DNA of 64,000 nt from Aliiruegeria sabulilitoris (GTDB lineage: Bacteria; Pseudomonadota; Alphaproteobacteria; Rhodobacterales; Rhodobacteraceae), in the NCBI RefSeq assembly GCF_001558155.1, contig NZ_LOAS01000023.1, forward strand, positions 1-64,000, read 5' to 3'. Positions 7,902-17,122 of the stretch are shown here, in pieces. Every line of letters begins with the position of its first letter. The stretch's first letter is position 1. The position numbers and the translations under genes were made by a program. The notes under the pieces are model-generated. The model made no database searches. It was given only the letters and a program-made list of their open reading frames with translations, and had not been told where the DNA came from.

Positions 7902-9377
7902 TCAGACCTCCCCCTCCAGCATCTTGCGGATCTCGACGACCAGATCGGCGCGGGCAATCTCGCGCTGAGCCGGTTGCGACTTCCATTCCTCAAGGCTTGC
8001 GTTCTCGGCGATCTTGGCGCCGAGCACGAGGTCCTTGACTTGAACCACGCCGCGCGCGGCCTCGTCCTCGCCCTGGATCACAGCCACGGGCGAGAGGCGC
8101 TTGTCGGCATATTTGAGCTGGTTGCCGAAATTCTTCGGGTTGCCGAGATAGACCTCGGCCCGAATGCCGGCCTGACGCAGCTCGCCAACCATCGCCTGGT
8201 ACTCGGCCATGCGGTTGCGATCCATCACCGTCACCACGACCGGCCCGGCGGACTTGCCATCCATGCGGCCCTTGGCGCGCAGCGCGGCCAGCAAACGGTC
8301 GACACCGATGGACACACCAGTAGCCGGCACGGCCTGACCGGTGAAGCGCTTGACCAGATCGTCATAGCGCCCGCCACCGGCGACGGAGCCGAACTGCCGC
8401 GGGCGGCCCTTCTCGTCGAGGATCTCGAAGGTCAGCTCGGCCTCGAAGACGGGGCCGGTATAGTAGCCGAGGCCACGGACGACGGAGGGGTCGATTCTAA
8501 TGGTTGCCGACGTGTGGCCTTGCCCTTCAACGAGATTGGCGATTTGTTCGAGTTCTTCGACGCCTTTGTTGGCTTCAACCGAACTGCCGCAGACTTGATA
8601 GAGAAGTTCGATCGTTTCGGAGTTCGTATCGCCTGGTGTACTCAGGACAGTCCAGATTTGTTCGGCCTGATCCTTGCTCAGTCCAACGCCGTCGATAAAT
8701 GCCCCACTTGCATCAAGGCGGCCCTGAGTAAGCAGTTGTAGGACGCCTTCGCGCCCGACTTTGTCGAGTTTGTCCATTGTCCGAAGGACTGCTGCCCGTG
8801 TTTCGACATCGTCTTCCGTGAGGCCGATGTTTTCGAGCGCACCGTTCAACAGCTTTCGGTTGTTAACCCGGATCACATAGTCGCCGCGCGGAATGCCCAC
8901 GCGCTCCAGCGTGTCAGACAGCATGGAGCAGATCTCGGCATCGGCGGCGACATTGGGTGCGCCGACCGTATCCGCGTCGCATTGGTAGAACTGTCGGTAG
9001 CGACCGGGCCCCGGCTTCTCATTGCGCCAGACCGGGCCCATCGCGTAGCGGCGATAGGGGGTCGGCAGGTCGTTGCGGAACTGAGCGGCCACGCGGGCGA
9101 GCGGGGCGGTCAGGTCGTAGCGCAGCGCCAGCCAGTCGCCATCCTCTTCCCAGGCGAAGACACCCGCATTGGGGCGGTCGACATCGGGGAGGTATTTTCC
9201 GAGCGCTTCCACCGTTTCCACGGCGGCGGTTTCCAGCGGGTCGAAACCGTAAAGATGATAGACCTCGGCAATCTGGCTCAACATCTGGTTGCGCTCAGCC
9301 ACTTCCGCGCCAAAATAGTCACGGAAGCCCTTCGGCGTCTCCGCCCGGGGGCGGCGGGGCTTCTTGTCCTTCGCCAT
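7902..9377 (-). CDS. hisS: Histidyl-tRNA synthetase
   Basis: Class II aminoacyl-tRNA synthetase charging tRNA-His in the cytoplasm; 491 aa, the alphaproteobacterial type. Motif 2 is seen in [20 protein letters not shown], the histidine-specific loops as [11 protein letters not shown] and [12 protein letters not shown], and the C-terminal anticodon-binding domain from about residue 385. The start is ATG 9377 ([21 protein letters not shown]); the open frame further upstream is the antisense of slyX. A central section (about bases 8490-8880, residues 166-296, the insertion domain) is visibly poorer in GC than the rest. It heads an operon with hisZ and hisG. Confidence 0.97.
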   Translation of the reverse strand: MAKDKKPRRPRAETPKGFRDYFGAEVAERNQMLSQIAEVYHLYGFDPLETAAVETVEALGKYLPDVDRPNAGVFAWEEDGDWLALRYDLTAPLARVAAQFRNDLPTPYRRYAMGPVWRNEKPGPGRYRQFYQCDADTVGAPNVAADAEICSMLSDTLERVGIPRGDYVIRVNNRKLLNGALENIGLTEDDVETRAAVLRTMDKLDKVGREGVLQLLTQGRLDASGAFIDGVGLSKDQAEQIWTVLSTPGDTNSETIELLYQVCGSSVEANKGVEELEQIANLVEGQGHTSATIRIDPSVVRGLGYYTGPVFEAELTFEILDEKGRPRQFGSVAGGGRYDDLVKRFTGQAVPATGVSIGVDRLLAALRAKGRMDGKSAGPVVVTVMDRNRMAEYQAMVGELRQAGIRAEVYLGNPKNFGNQLKYADKRLSPVAVIQGEDEAARGVVQVKDLVLGAKIAENASLEEWKSQPAQREIARADLVVEIRKMLEGEV

Positions 9378-9485
9378 GTCGGTGATCCTTGGTCCTCGTT
9401 CGGGCCCGCGTCTAGCCCAAGGGGGGCGTGGTCGCAAGCGGGCGGGGCGGGCAGCCGGGAAAAAGGTCACAAATCGGAGCGGTAA

Positions 9486-9686
9486 ATGGCCGAACAAAAG
9501 ATAGAAGAAGAACTGGCCCATCTGCGGCGGACAACCGAGGAACTCTCGGAGATCGTGGCCAAGCAGGCCGACGAGATCGACCTGCTCAACAGGCGCGTTC
9601 AGATGCTGCTGATGCGGGCCGCGGACCAGGAAAGCGAGGGCACCGGCGGCGTTGTGATCGCCGACGAGCGCCCGCCGCATTACTAG
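9486..9686 (+). CDS. slyX: SlyX family protein
   Basis: A 66 aa protein that is almost entirely one amphipathic coiled coil (residues 1-50, heptads of Leu/Ile with Glu/Lys) ending in the family-typical C-terminal PPHY. SlyX is conserved in many proteobacteria but its function is not established. GGAG precedes the ATG by about eight bases. It diverges from hisS across 108 bp that must hold both promoters. Confidence 0.9.
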   Translation: MAEQKIEEELAHLRRTTEELSEIVAKQADEIDLLNRRVQMLLMRAADQESEGTGGVVIADERPPHY

Positions 9687-9703
9687 AACCGGGGTGCCGG
9701 GCC

Positions 9704-10114
9704 TCAGGCGCCAGTGCTGGCCTGAAGGAAACGTACACCGTTGATCTTCCAGGTGCCGTCCACCTGGATCATTTCGTATTCCATTGCATGGGGTACGCCG
9801 GTGCCGTCGAACACGATTACACGCTGGAGCGCGCCGCCGGTGTGTTCGGAAAGCCTGCCGAAACGCAGTTCGGACGGGCGCCAGACCATCGGGTAGCCAT
9901 TGCGGACCATGGTGCCGAAATTTTCAGCCGTGCCGAAGAGACGGCGGATAGTGGGCGAGGCGTGGTCGAACGCCCCGTCCCAGTCATCCATGGCAAAATC
10001 CGCGACCTGGTCGCGGATGACGGATTCGATGGTGGCAGGGTCTGCCTGCTGGGCCGTGCCGGCCAACCCCGATACGCAAAGCAAAAGGGCTGGAAGTGTT
10101 GCGCGTGCTATCAT
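9704..10114 (-). CDS. Exported DUF4864 family protein
   Basis: A 136 aa protein with a clear Sec signal peptide (residues 1-22, hydrophobic core [15 protein letters not shown]) followed by a small NTF2-like domain. The [20 protein letters not shown] and later MVWRPSE and [10 protein letters not shown] segments match the DUF4864 pattern I know from roseobacters. It is probably periplasmic; function unknown. The ATG at 10114 has a strong GGAGG site, so the longer frame is rejected. It is convergent with slyX, 17 bp apart. Confidence 0.8.
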   Translation of the reverse strand: MIARATLPALLLCVSGLAGTAQQADPATIESVIRDQVADFAMDDWDGAFDHASPTIRRLFGTAENFGTMVRNGYPMVWRPSELRFGRLSEHTGGALQRVIVFDGTGVPHAMEYEMIQVDGTWKINGVRFLQASTGA

Positions 10115-10176
10115 TGCTTGATCCTCCCTGTCTGCAAAGCTAGCGCCGGATCGGCATCGGTCAATTCGATTGCACG

Positions 10177-10256
10177 GGCGCTCCCCCTCCGGGATCGACG
10201 CCTTCGGCATCTCACCCGATTGGGGCCGGGCGCCGCTGCGCGGCGGAGCGCAGCCA
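10177..10256 (+). repeat. Dispersed intergenic repeat, family B, copy 1
   Basis: The stretch contains CTCCCCCTC, then GCATCT, an imperfect inverted repeat around ACCCGATTGGGG, and GGCGCCGCTGCGCGG. The same order of blocks recurs at 29680-29757 and, inverted, at 33399-33480. It lies between the DUF4864 promoter and the GFA gene's 3' end. Confidence 0.55.
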
Positions 10257-10269
10257 CGCGGCCCAGGGG

Positions 10270-10656
10270 TCAGTCAGGGGCGTGAAAGGTTCGATCACGG
10301 TCGAACTGCTCGGCCCCGGGCAGGGGAGGCAGCCAGGCCGCGCGCCGGATCGTCCAGCATTCGTAGCTTGGCTCCAGTTGGTCGGGCGCATCGAGCGCCC
10401 CGAGATGGACCTCGGTCTCGTCACCGCTCCGCGCGAAGACGGACCCGCCGCAGGCCGGGCAGAAATGCCGGCCCGCGTGGCTGTTTGTTTCGCCCTCGAT
10501 CTTCACCGCATCGGTCGGGAAGATCGCCGCCGCATAAAACAAGGCGCCGTGATGCTTGCGGCAATCGAGGCAGTGGCAGATCCCGACCCGGTCGGGGCTG
10601 CCTGTCGCGACAAGGCGGACCTTGCCGCACAGACAGCTGCCGGTGAAACGCTCCAT
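10270..10656 (-). CDS. GFA family protein (CENP-V/GFA zinc-binding domain)
   Basis: A 128 aa single-domain protein with the family's zinc-binding cysteine pattern: SCLCGKVRL near residue 8, CHCLDCRKHHG near residue 28 and CPACGG near residue 68. The family is named after Gfa, a glutathione-dependent formaldehyde-activating enzyme, but most small members like this have no proven activity. It is downstream of lysK in the same orientation, 37 bp apart, so may share its transcript. Confidence 0.88.
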   Translation of the reverse strand: MERFTGSCLCGKVRLVATGSPDRVGICHCLDCRKHHGALFYAAAIFPTDAVKIEGETNSHAGRHFCPACGGSVFARSGDETEVHLGALDAPDQLEPSYECWTIRRAAWLPPLPGAEQFDRDRTFHAPD

Positions 10657-10693
10657 GTCTTCTCCCCGCCCATCTCGGCGCGGCCGCTCCGGA

Positions 10694-12277
10694 TCAGGCG
10701 GAGGCCAGCTCGCCGGCCAGACCTTTCTCGATCAGCGCCACGGTTTCCTGCACACCGTAAAGCGCGATGAAGCCGCCGAAGCGCGGGCCCTGACTTGCCC
10801 CCATCAGCACCTCGTAGATCGCCTTGAACCAGTCGCGCAGCGGATCGAACTCATGCGCCTTGCCGACGGCGAAGACGACCGATTGCAGCTCTTCGGCGTC
10901 CAACCTGCCATCCCAGTCGCGCAGCCGCTGTGCGAGATCTTCCAGTGCGGCCCGTTCCTTGTCATCGGGCAGACGGAAGACCTTCGCGGGCTTCACGAAG
11001 TCATTGTAATAGCGCACGGCATGCCCCGCCGCTGCGTCAAGCTGCGGATGGGTCTCGGCGGTGGCCTCGGGCGCGTAGCGGCGTATGAAGCCCCAGAGTG
11101 CTTCCTTGTCCTCGGCGCCGGCCACGGAGGCCAGGTTCAGCAGCATGGCGAAGCTGACCACCATGTCCGATTGCGGCACGTCGCCGGCATGGATGTGGTA
11201 GACCGGGTTTGCAAGCTGCGTCTTCAGGTCCTGCCCGTGATAGGCCTTGAGTTGCTGGTGATATTCGTCGACCGCTTTCGGGATCACGTCGAAGAACAGC
11301 CGCTTGGCGGTCTTCGGCTTCAGATACATGAAATAGCTCAGCGACTCGGTCGAGGCATAGGTCAGCCATTCGTCAATGGAGATGCCGTTGCCCGAGGATT
11401 TGGAGATCTTCTGGCCGTTCTCGTCGAGGAAGAGCTCGTAGGTAAAATGCTCCGGCGCCTTGACGCCAAGAATCCGGCAGATCGAGTCGTAGATCGGCGT
11501 ATTGGTCGAGTGATCCTTGCCATACATCTCGAAATCGACCCCGAGCGCGGCCCAGCGGGCGCCGAAATCGGGCTTCCATTGCAGCTTCACCTTGCCACCA
11601 GTGACCGGCAGCGTCCATTCGCGCCCGTCTTCGTCATCGAAGGTGATCGTGCCCTCGGCGGCATTGACCTCCTTCATCGGCACGTAGAGAACGCGGCCCG
11701 TCTCCGGGTGCAGCGGCAGGAAGATCGAATAGGTCTGCCGGCGCTCCTCACGCAGCGATTTCAGCATGACTTTCATGATGTCATCATAGCGTTCGGCAGC
11801 ACGCAGCAGGATCTCGTCGAACTGGCCCGAGGCGTAGAACTCCGTGGCGGAGTAGAACTCGTAGTCGAAGCCGAATGTGTCGAGGAAACGCCGCAGCATC
11901 GCGTTGTTATGATCCCCGAAGCTGTCGAACTCCCCGAACGGGTCGGGAACACTGGTCAGCGGCTTCTGCAGATGCTCGCGCAGCTCCTCCTGGTTGGGCA
12001 CGTTGCCCGGCACCTTACGCATCCCGTCAAGGTCGTCGGAGAAACAGATCAGCCGGGTGGGGATGTCCGAGATCTGCTCGAAGGCGTGGCGGACCATCGT
12101 CGTGCGCAGCACCTCGCCAAAGGTGCCGATATGCGGCAGGCCCGACGGACCATAGCCGGTCTCGAACAGAACGTATCCCTTCTCGGGCGGCGTCTTCTCG
12201 TAGCGTTTCAACACCCGGCGGGCTTCTTCGAAAGGCCAGGCCTTGGACGACATCGCAAGCTCACGCAGTTCGGACAT
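10694..12277 (-). CDS. lysK: Lysyl-tRNA synthetase, class I
   Basis: LysK charges tRNA-Lys and is unrelated to the usual class II LysRS; class I forms occur in archaea, spirochaetes and many alphaproteobacteria. The 527 aa product has the class I signatures: the HIGH motif as HIGT within [13 protein letters not shown], and the KMSKS loop as KISKSSG. The C-terminal half is the helical anticodon-binding cage. The start is ATG 12277 ([16 protein letters not shown]); a second ATG nine codons in is possible and neither has a strong ribosome binding site. The gene runs divergently from the TerB-like gene. Confidence 0.96.
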   Translation of the reverse strand: MSELRELAMSSKAWPFEEARRVLKRYEKTPPEKGYVLFETGYGPSGLPHIGTFGEVLRTTMVRHAFEQISDIPTRLICFSDDLDGMRKVPGNVPNQEELREHLQKPLTSVPDPFGEFDSFGDHNNAMLRRFLDTFGFDYEFYSATEFYASGQFDEILLRAAERYDDIMKVMLKSLREERRQTYSIFLPLHPETGRVLYVPMKEVNAAEGTITFDDEDGREWTLPVTGGKVKLQWKPDFGARWAALGVDFEMYGKDHSTNTPIYDSICRILGVKAPEHFTYELFLDENGQKISKSSGNGISIDEWLTYASTESLSYFMYLKPKTAKRLFFDVIPKAVDEYHQQLKAYHGQDLKTQLANPVYHIHAGDVPQSDMVVSFAMLLNLASVAGAEDKEALWGFIRRYAPEATAETHPQLDAAAGHAVRYYNDFVKPAKVFRLPDDKERAALEDLAQRLRDWDGRLDAEELQSVVFAVGKAHEFDPLRDWFKAIYEVLMGASQGPRFGGFIALYGVQETVALIEKGLAGELASA

Positions 12278-12420
12278 TGAAACGTTCTTTCTCGTTGCAA
12301 ACGCGGCCCCGTGCCGCGCAAAAGCGACCTGCCATCGGGACAGACCGCGCCACTCCCTATTGCGGGGCAGGCCGGTCGTCAATAAATCTGCTGTGAAGCA
12401 ACGTCTAAAAGGAGTCGAAG

Positions 12421-12843
12421 ATGTCTCAGGACACCCAGCCGCTGTCGCCACAGGATGCGCTCGTTGCGGTCATGATCGCCACTTCCGTCTCCGACGAGAA
12501 TATCCGCACCTCGGAGTTGGTCACGATCGAGCGGATCGTGAACCATCTGCCCGTTTTCGCGGATTACGACGCCGACCATGTTCGCACGATGGCCAACCTG
12601 GTCTTCGACCTCTTCGAGGAGGAGGACGGTCTCGATGCGCTGTTCGGCCTGGTCGACGAGGCGCTTCCCGAACATCTGCATGAAACGGCCTACGCTTTGT
12701 GCTGCGACGTGGCCGCTGCCGATGGTCGGCTGACCGACGAAGAACTGCGCATGTTGCAGGAAATGCGCTACCAGCTCGACATACCCCGGTTGAACGCGGC
12801 AGCGATCGAACGCGGCGCGCGCGCGCGTCACCTGACGGTCTGA
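12421..12843 (+). CDS. TerB-like protein (tellurite resistance TerB family)
   Basis: A 140 aa cytoplasmic, all-helical acidic protein. The opening [17 protein letters not shown] and the repeated 'D-G-R-L-T-D-E-E-L' helix turn (near residue 100) fit the TerB/TerY helical repeat family. TerB proteins are linked to tellurite and phage resistance only when in ter clusters. No terC, terD or terZ is nearby, so this is most likely a stand-alone member of unknown role. AAGGAG is present just upstream of the ATG. Confidence 0.8.
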   Translation: MSQDTQPLSPQDALVAVMIATSVSDENIRTSELVTIERIVNHLPVFADYDADHVRTMANLVFDLFEEEDGLDALFGLVDEALPEHLHETAYALCCDVAAADGRLTDEELRMLQEMRYQLDIPRLNAAAIERGARARHLTV

Positions 12844-12988
12844 GCTGTACTGAAGCTAATGGGGCGGCTCTGGTACCGAGGGATCGGAACTAGGGCTGCG
12901 GCCTTTGGGGCTGTGAACGATCATGGGGGAAGCGCTTGCCCGAGCGCGGGGGGCAAAGCCCCCTGTGCTGCAATGCCAGCGTTGTCAG

Positions 12989-14491
12989 TCAGGCCGTGTG
13001 GACGTTGCTCCACCGATCAATCAGTCGAAGCTGAAGAGTGCGGGCGCGCGCGGTCCAGCTGCGGACACCTTCCGGCCGCTCGCGCTGTTCGCGCGGGATC
13101 GCATCCCGACGCGGTGGGTCTGCCACAAAGGTCGCAAAGGCGAGGCGGCGGCCATCGGGTTGGATCGCGTAGCCGGCCAGCGCCGAGACGAAATTCAACG
13201 TACCAGTCTTGGCAAGAACTGTGACCGGGTGGTTTTCAATCGGACGCCCCTTCTCATCCTTCATCCGGATCGGCTTGAGCAGCGGCTCAAGGTTCTGACC
13301 GGGGCCAAGCCTAACGAGGGCTCGGGCCATGTCGCGCGCGTTTATCCGGCTCGCGCCGCCAAGTCCGGAGTGATCGACGAGGGCGGGCCGCACGCTGTCA
13401 ATCTGCCCGCCGATCCAGCCCGACATTTCTCCGGCCGAACCGGCGAGGCTCTTCGGAATCGCGGTCGAATGCGCCGTCGCGGCCAGTCCGATGGCCTCGG
13501 CCGTTACGTTGGTGGAGTATTTCAGCATGTCCTTGAGGATCGGACGCAATTCGTCGCTCTCCACACGAGCGATCTCGGCACCCGATGGCAGGGTGCGCAC
13601 GGGAACGGCTGCGGGCAAGGCGATGCCCTCGGCACGGGCGAGGATCTGGAACACTTCGGCGGTGTAGAGCGTGGGCTTGCGAACGGGCAACCATCGGCTG
13701 CCGTCTTGCCCGAGCGCGCCGCTGGCCACAGTCCAGCGATCCGTCTCGCCGCCATCCTCGTAGGTGTAGATCGGGTATTTCCGCCGCACGATCTCCATCC
13801 GCGCGACCCGCACATCCGGCCGGTAGCGGGCCGAACGGGCGTCCATCGCCACGTTCCAACCGGACCCGTTGCGGCGCCATTCGAAATGCACGCGGTTGAA
13901 ATTGAGGTTCAGCCCCGACAGGGCAGGGTTGTAGCCGACCTGATCCGGCTGCTCGGGGTCGATCGTATCAATACGGGGCAGCGCGCCGTCCCAGGCCAGG
14001 AAATCGCCTTCGACACCGCTGACACCCGCCGCCTTGAGCAGCTTGGCGAGTTCCGCCAACCGGTCGGTGTCGAGCGTCGGGTCGCCGGATCCCGCGAGCA
14101 CGAGATCGCCCTTAATCATGCCCCCTTCCACCGGGCCGGTCGCCAGAATCCGGGTCGCGAACCGGTGGTCCGGGCCTAGGCATTCCAGCCCGTAAAGTGC
14201 GGTCAACGCCTTGGCCACCGAGGCCGGGGGGAGTTGCAGGAGGGGGTTCATTGCCTCCAGGACGGTGCCGGTTGCCGCATCGGCGACGACAAAGCCGACC
14301 TTCGCCGAGCCGAGCTTTGCCCGTTCCACCAGCGATTGCGCCGACGGGTAGAGCCGCCCCCCGGAACCGCCCGGGCGCGGCATGGGGCGCAACGAAACGG
14401 TTGGCGGAGAGGCCAAGGCCATATCCGCCGCGCTTGCGGCAAGACCGGCCAGAAGCCAGCGACGGGATGGGATGAACGGCGTTTTCGACAT
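12989..14491 (-). CDS. dacB: D-alanyl-D-alanine carboxypeptidase / endopeptidase, PBP4 (DacB) type
   Basis: A periplasmic penicillin-binding protein (500 aa) that trims peptidoglycan stem peptides or cross-links. The three active-site motifs are visible: SVAK (serine about residue 91), S-x-N as YSTN in the middle, and KTG in LAKTGTLNFVSALAGY. The N-terminus (SRRWLLAGLAASAADMALA) is a signal peptide with a twin-arginine-like start. I chose ATG 14491 because the longer frame upstream has no signal-like sequence; no Shine-Dalgarno is evident. It stands convergent with the TerB-like gene; the gap between them holds a GC-rich hairpin (12949-12963) without a T-run. Confidence 0.92.
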   Translation of the reverse strand: MSKTPFIPSRRWLLAGLAASAADMALASPPTVSLRPMPRPGGSGGRLYPSAQSLVERAKLGSAKVGFVVADAATGTVLEAMNPLLQLPPASVAKALTALYGLECLGPDHRFATRILATGPVEGGMIKGDLVLAGSGDPTLDTDRLAELAKLLKAAGVSGVEGDFLAWDGALPRIDTIDPEQPDQVGYNPALSGLNLNFNRVHFEWRRNGSGWNVAMDARSARYRPDVRVARMEIVRRKYPIYTYEDGGETDRWTVASGALGQDGSRWLPVRKPTLYTAEVFQILARAEGIALPAAVPVRTLPSGAEIARVESDELRPILKDMLKYSTNVTAEAIGLAATAHSTAIPKSLAGSAGEMSGWIGGQIDSVRPALVDHSGLGGASRINARDMARALVRLGPGQNLEPLLKPIRMKDEKGRPIENHPVTVLAKTGTLNFVSALAGYAIQPDGRRLAFATFVADPPRRDAIPREQRERPEGVRSWTARARTLQLRLIDRWSNVHTA

Positions 14492-14595
14492 GGCGCGGAG
14501 TGAAACAAAGCCAGCGCATCTGGGCAAGGGGAATGGGTTGGACATCACCGATTTGTCACAAGCCGTGGCCGGTTTGTGGCCGTGCGCGTTGCTGC

Positions 14596-14970
14596 TCAGA
14601 CCCGACCGGTCATCACCAGCCATGTCACGATGGCGGCAAAGATCAAAAGAATGTTGAGCATCAGCGGTGCGATGATTCCGATGATCCGCCCGATCAGGCG
14701 ATCTCTGGGATCAATCGTGTCGAGGAAACGACGCAACTCCGACTGGGCCTTTTCGACCCGGCCGAAATCGATCTGCCGGCGCAGCTTCGGGTTGTCCCAG
14801 AGCTTTTCCATGTCGATCAGGAAGCGCACCTCGCGGCGCAGCGCGCGGGGCAGGGTGCCGGGTGCCCGGCGCAGCTTTGCCCGCAGGGTATCCTTGCCGC
14901 GCACGCCAAGTTGCTTACGCCACAGAAGTGCGAGCTCGGCATTGGTTTCAGGCAGCGACAGGTTCATCAT
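14596..14970 (-). CDS. Hypothetical membrane-anchored protein
   Basis: A 124 aa protein with a basic, helical N-terminal domain (residues 1-95, many Arg/Leu) and one strong C-terminal transmembrane stretch (IIGIIAPLMLNILLIFAAIV), so it should be a tail-anchored inner-membrane protein facing the cytoplasm. Strong AAGGA before the ATG. I recognise it as a kind of protein common in roseobacters but know no function. It is divergent from the esterase gene. Confidence 0.7.
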   Translation of the reverse strand: MMNLSLPETNAELALLWRKQLGVRGKDTLRAKLRRAPGTLPRALRREVRFLIDMEKLWDNPKLRRQIDFGRVEKAQSELRRFLDTIDPRDRLIGRIIGIIAPLMLNILLIFAAIVTWLVMTGRV

Positions 14971-15048
14971 GGCGTCCTTCTAGCCGGTTGATCCGCAGGC
15001 CGAAACAGGGAATTAACACCTCCAAACGCCAACCGCGGAGAGAAGCTG

Positions 15049-15816
15049 ATGCTCGCCACCTATCGCCAAGGCCCCGACAGCGGAACGCCGCTGCTGATCG
15101 TGCATGGGCTGTTCGGCTCGGCACGTAACTGGGGCGTGCTTGCCAAGCGGCTCTCGGCGGACAGGCCGGTGATCACCGTGGACATGCGCAACCATGGCGA
15201 TTCCTTCCGGGCCGAAGCCAATGGCTACGAGGACATGGCCGACGATCTGGCCAAGGTGATCGAGCAGAATGGCGGGCAAGCCGATGTGCTGGGCCATTCC
15301 ATGGGTGGGAAATCCTCGATGCTGCTGGCGCTGCGGCGTCCGGAGCTGGTGCGCCAGCTCATCGTGGCCGATATCGCGCCAGTCGCCTATGCGCATACGC
15401 AGTTGCACCTCGTGCAGGCAATGAAGGAGCTGGACATCGAAGGGCTGCGCAAGCGCTCCGAGGCCGATGCGGCGTTGCGCGAACGCGTGGCCGAAGATTC
15501 GACTCGCGCCTTCCTGCTGCAATCGCTCGATCTCAAATCCGATCCGCCACGCTGGCGACTCAATCTCGATGTCCTTGCCGAGGAGATGCACAAGATCCTG
15601 TCCTGGCCCGCTGTCGAGGGCTCCTATGGCGGCCGGGTGCTGTTTCTTTCGGGCGGCGATTCCGATTACGTTCTTCCGGAGCATCGCCCTGTTATCAGGG
15701 GTTATTTCCCCACCGCGCGCTTCGTGAAGATCCCCGGCGTCGGCCATTGGCTGCATGCCGAGAAGCCGCGGGAATTCGAATCGACCATCGCCGTCTGGCT
15801 CGATGCCGCCAATTGA
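15049..15816 (+). CDS. Alpha/beta hydrolase, YbfF-type esterase
   Basis: A 255 aa cytoplasmic hydrolase. The oxyanion region is VHGLFGSARNW, the nucleophile elbow is GHSMGGK (serine about residue 84), and the catalytic histidine is in PGVGHWLHAEKP. The ordering DMRNHGDS, then GHSMGG, matches the YbfF/ABHD11 esterase group, which acts on short acyl esters or thioesters; the natural substrate is unknown. A purine-rich ribosome binding site (GGAGAGAAG) supports the ATG at 15049. Confidence 0.88.
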   Translation: MLATYRQGPDSGTPLLIVHGLFGSARNWGVLAKRLSADRPVITVDMRNHGDSFRAEANGYEDMADDLAKVIEQNGGQADVLGHSMGGKSSMLLALRRPELVRQLIVADIAPVAYAHTQLHLVQAMKELDIEGLRKRSEADAALRERVAEDSTRAFLLQSLDLKSDPPRWRLNLDVLAEEMHKILSWPAVEGSYGGRVLFLSGGDSDYVLPEHRPVIRGYFPTARFVKIPGVGHWLHAEKPREFESTIAVWLDAAN

Positions 15817-15848
15817 TCTCGATTAAGGACTCAGAAAGATTTACCATG

Positions 15849-15862
15849 TTACCGTAACGTAA
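15849..15862. promoter_or_regulatory. Possible operator, inverted repeat TTACCGTAACGTAA
   Basis: An imperfect palindrome in the gap upstream of the 91 aa gene. It resembles the TTACGTNNACGTAA-like sites of some MerR-type regulators of acyl-CoA catabolism (LiuR), with two mismatches. No such regulator or pathway gene is adjacent, so the assignment is weak. Confidence 0.25.
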
Positions 15863-15889
15863 GCTGATCAGCCGAAAGGGGAGGATAGG

Positions 15890-16165
15890 ATGATCACACT
15901 GGACGATATGGAGGACATGAGCTGCCTCGATCGAGACCAGATTGCAGCCATTGCGGAGCATGAGCACATCAACGAGGTCGATGCGACCATGTTGGGTGAG
16001 TACCTGATGCACATCCACAAGGGTGCGCAGAAGGTTCAACAGATGATTTGCGACGACATGCGCGTTGCGATGCACAAGGACGACGTCGCGCATGCCGCGG
16101 AGTTGTTCCGCACGCTGCAGCATTTCATGAAGGATCATCCGGAGGCGGCGCGCGGCGCTTCATGA
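15890..16165 (+). CDS. Conserved hypothetical protein
   Basis: A 91 aa acidic, helical protein (MITLDDMEDMSCLDRDQIAAI at the start) with a strong GGGGAGGA ribosome binding site. Similar short proteins beginning ITLDDMEDM are common in roseobacters; no function is known to me. The middle (residues 25-65) is rich in His, Met and Asp. A UUCG-loop hairpin (16178-16195) follows the stop but lacks a T-run. Confidence 0.7.
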   Translation: MITLDDMEDMSCLDRDQIAAIAEHEHINEVDATMLGEYLMHIHKGAQKVQQMICDDMRVAMHKDDVAHAAELFRTLQHFMKDHPEAARGAS

Positions 16166-16209
16166 CCTCTGACATCAAGTTGTTTTCGAACAACTCGACG
16201 GGGATGGAT

Positions 16210-16392
16210 TCACTCCTCGTAGAGTTCCTTCGCAATCAGCCTGGCAACCGGCCACCCAAGAACGAGGCCGGCAAGAATGGACAGGATGATCGCCGTCGCA
16301 GAAACGAACCCCATCACCAGCGCGGCCGTGATGCCGACGCCCATGATGACGGTCGAGGTGATTGCATGCAGCAATAGCGTCAGTCTGAACAC
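16210..16392 (-). CDS. Small two-helix membrane protein (often mis-annotated as CTP synthetase)
   Basis: A 60 aa protein made of two hydrophobic helices (about residues 5-25 and 28-48) joined by a short turn and ending in a charged tail (RLIAKELYEE). GTG start at 16392 with GAGG upstream. Comparable Rhodobacteraceae proteins have historically been labelled CTP synthetase, for which there is no support in the sequence. Function unknown. Confidence 0.6.
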   Translation of the reverse strand: MFRLTLLLHAITSTVIMGVGITAALVMGFVSATAIILSILAGLVLGWPVARLIAKELYEE

Positions 16393-16620
16393 GGGCTGGC
16401 CTCACGGGTTCGATCAATCAGTCGCCGGGTAGCAATCCGGCGGCCTCACGTCGTTGATCCCGATCAATTCCTGCCCTTTGATGGGCGGTGGCTTTCACCG
16501 CAAGCCGCTATGAAAACAAGGTATTTTGTGCCATAATAACGTTGGGGAAGCTTATCGTTTCAGATCGGCTCCCTTTCGTTTTGCAAACAGATTTTGCCTT
16601 TCAGACCGAGGTTTGTGCCC

Positions 16621-17064
16621 ATGATGGTCTCTCAGAAAATGAAAGCCTCCTATCCCAAGCTCACCGCCTGGATCTATGACAACCTGGCCAAGGTGCCGAA
16701 GAAGAAAAAGGTCTTCGATGCTTTCGTGAAATATACCGAGCAGAAGCGCGGTGACATGAGCGCGATGCTGACCACTTGTTCGCCCACCCCAATTGTAGAT
16801 TGCCGGGCTATGGTAAAGGCGAACGGGGAGTTCTCCGGCGGAACGGATCCCAACCGGGTCTATATCGACGTTGGGATCTGCGAGAAGTTCGAGAACTCTG
16901 CCAGTGACGCGAAGGATCCGCGTATGCATATCCTGCTGGAATCCACCCTGCTGCACGAGATGGTCCATTGGGGCGATTGGAAGGACGGCAAGGATCAGGA
17001 ATATGAAGAAGGCAAGGAATTCGAGAAAGAAGCCTATGGCAAGGATATCAACCGGTACTGGTAG
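16621..17064 (+). CDS. Solitary zincin resembling metallopeptidase toxin 3 (Tox-MPTase3)
   Basis: A 147 aa protein without signal peptide or membrane segment. It has a zinc-protease motif HEMVH (residues 112-116) immediately followed by WGDWKDG, giving an HExxHxxD-like third ligand region, and a downstream E-x-G-x-x-F-E-x-x-A-Y-G segment (about 130-140). This combination is what I associate with metallopeptidase toxin 3, normally the C-terminal tip of polymorphic toxins. Here it stands alone with no delivery domain. Start ATG 16621 is chosen for GAGG nine bases upstream; a TTG at 16594 would add nine residues. It is followed after 58 bp (or with a small overlap, depending on start) by an unknown gene that could be its partner. 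Alternatively it could be a domesticated housekeeping protease. Confidence 0.65.
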   Translation: MMVSQKMKASYPKLTAWIYDNLAKVPKKKKVFDAFVKYTEQKRGDMSAMLTTCSPTPIVDCRAMVKANGEFSGGTDPNRVYIDVGICEKFENSASDAKDPRMHILLESTLLHEMVHWGDWKDGKDQEYEEGKEFEKEAYGKDINRYW

Positions 17065-17122
17065 TTTCATGGCCCTGTCTGTGGTGGCCCTGATCGGTTT
17101 CAACTCCTGTGTGGAGGCAAAT

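Noticed and set aside
10556-12280. Plus-strand frame of 574 codons opposite lysK
   Set aside because: The opposite strand carries the HIGH and KISKS motifs of class I LysRS; the plus-strand frame has no motif and no start signal.
12421-12843. A tellurite-resistance or anti-phage ter operon
   Set aside because: Only a TerB-like gene is present; no terC, terD, terZ or related genes are nearby.
12949-12963. GC hairpin GGGGGCAAAGCCCCC as a terminator between convergent genes
   Set aside because: No T-run on either strand; may be part of a repeat instead.
16178-16195. UUCG-loop hairpin as a terminator
   Set aside because: The stem is good but no T-run follows on either strand.
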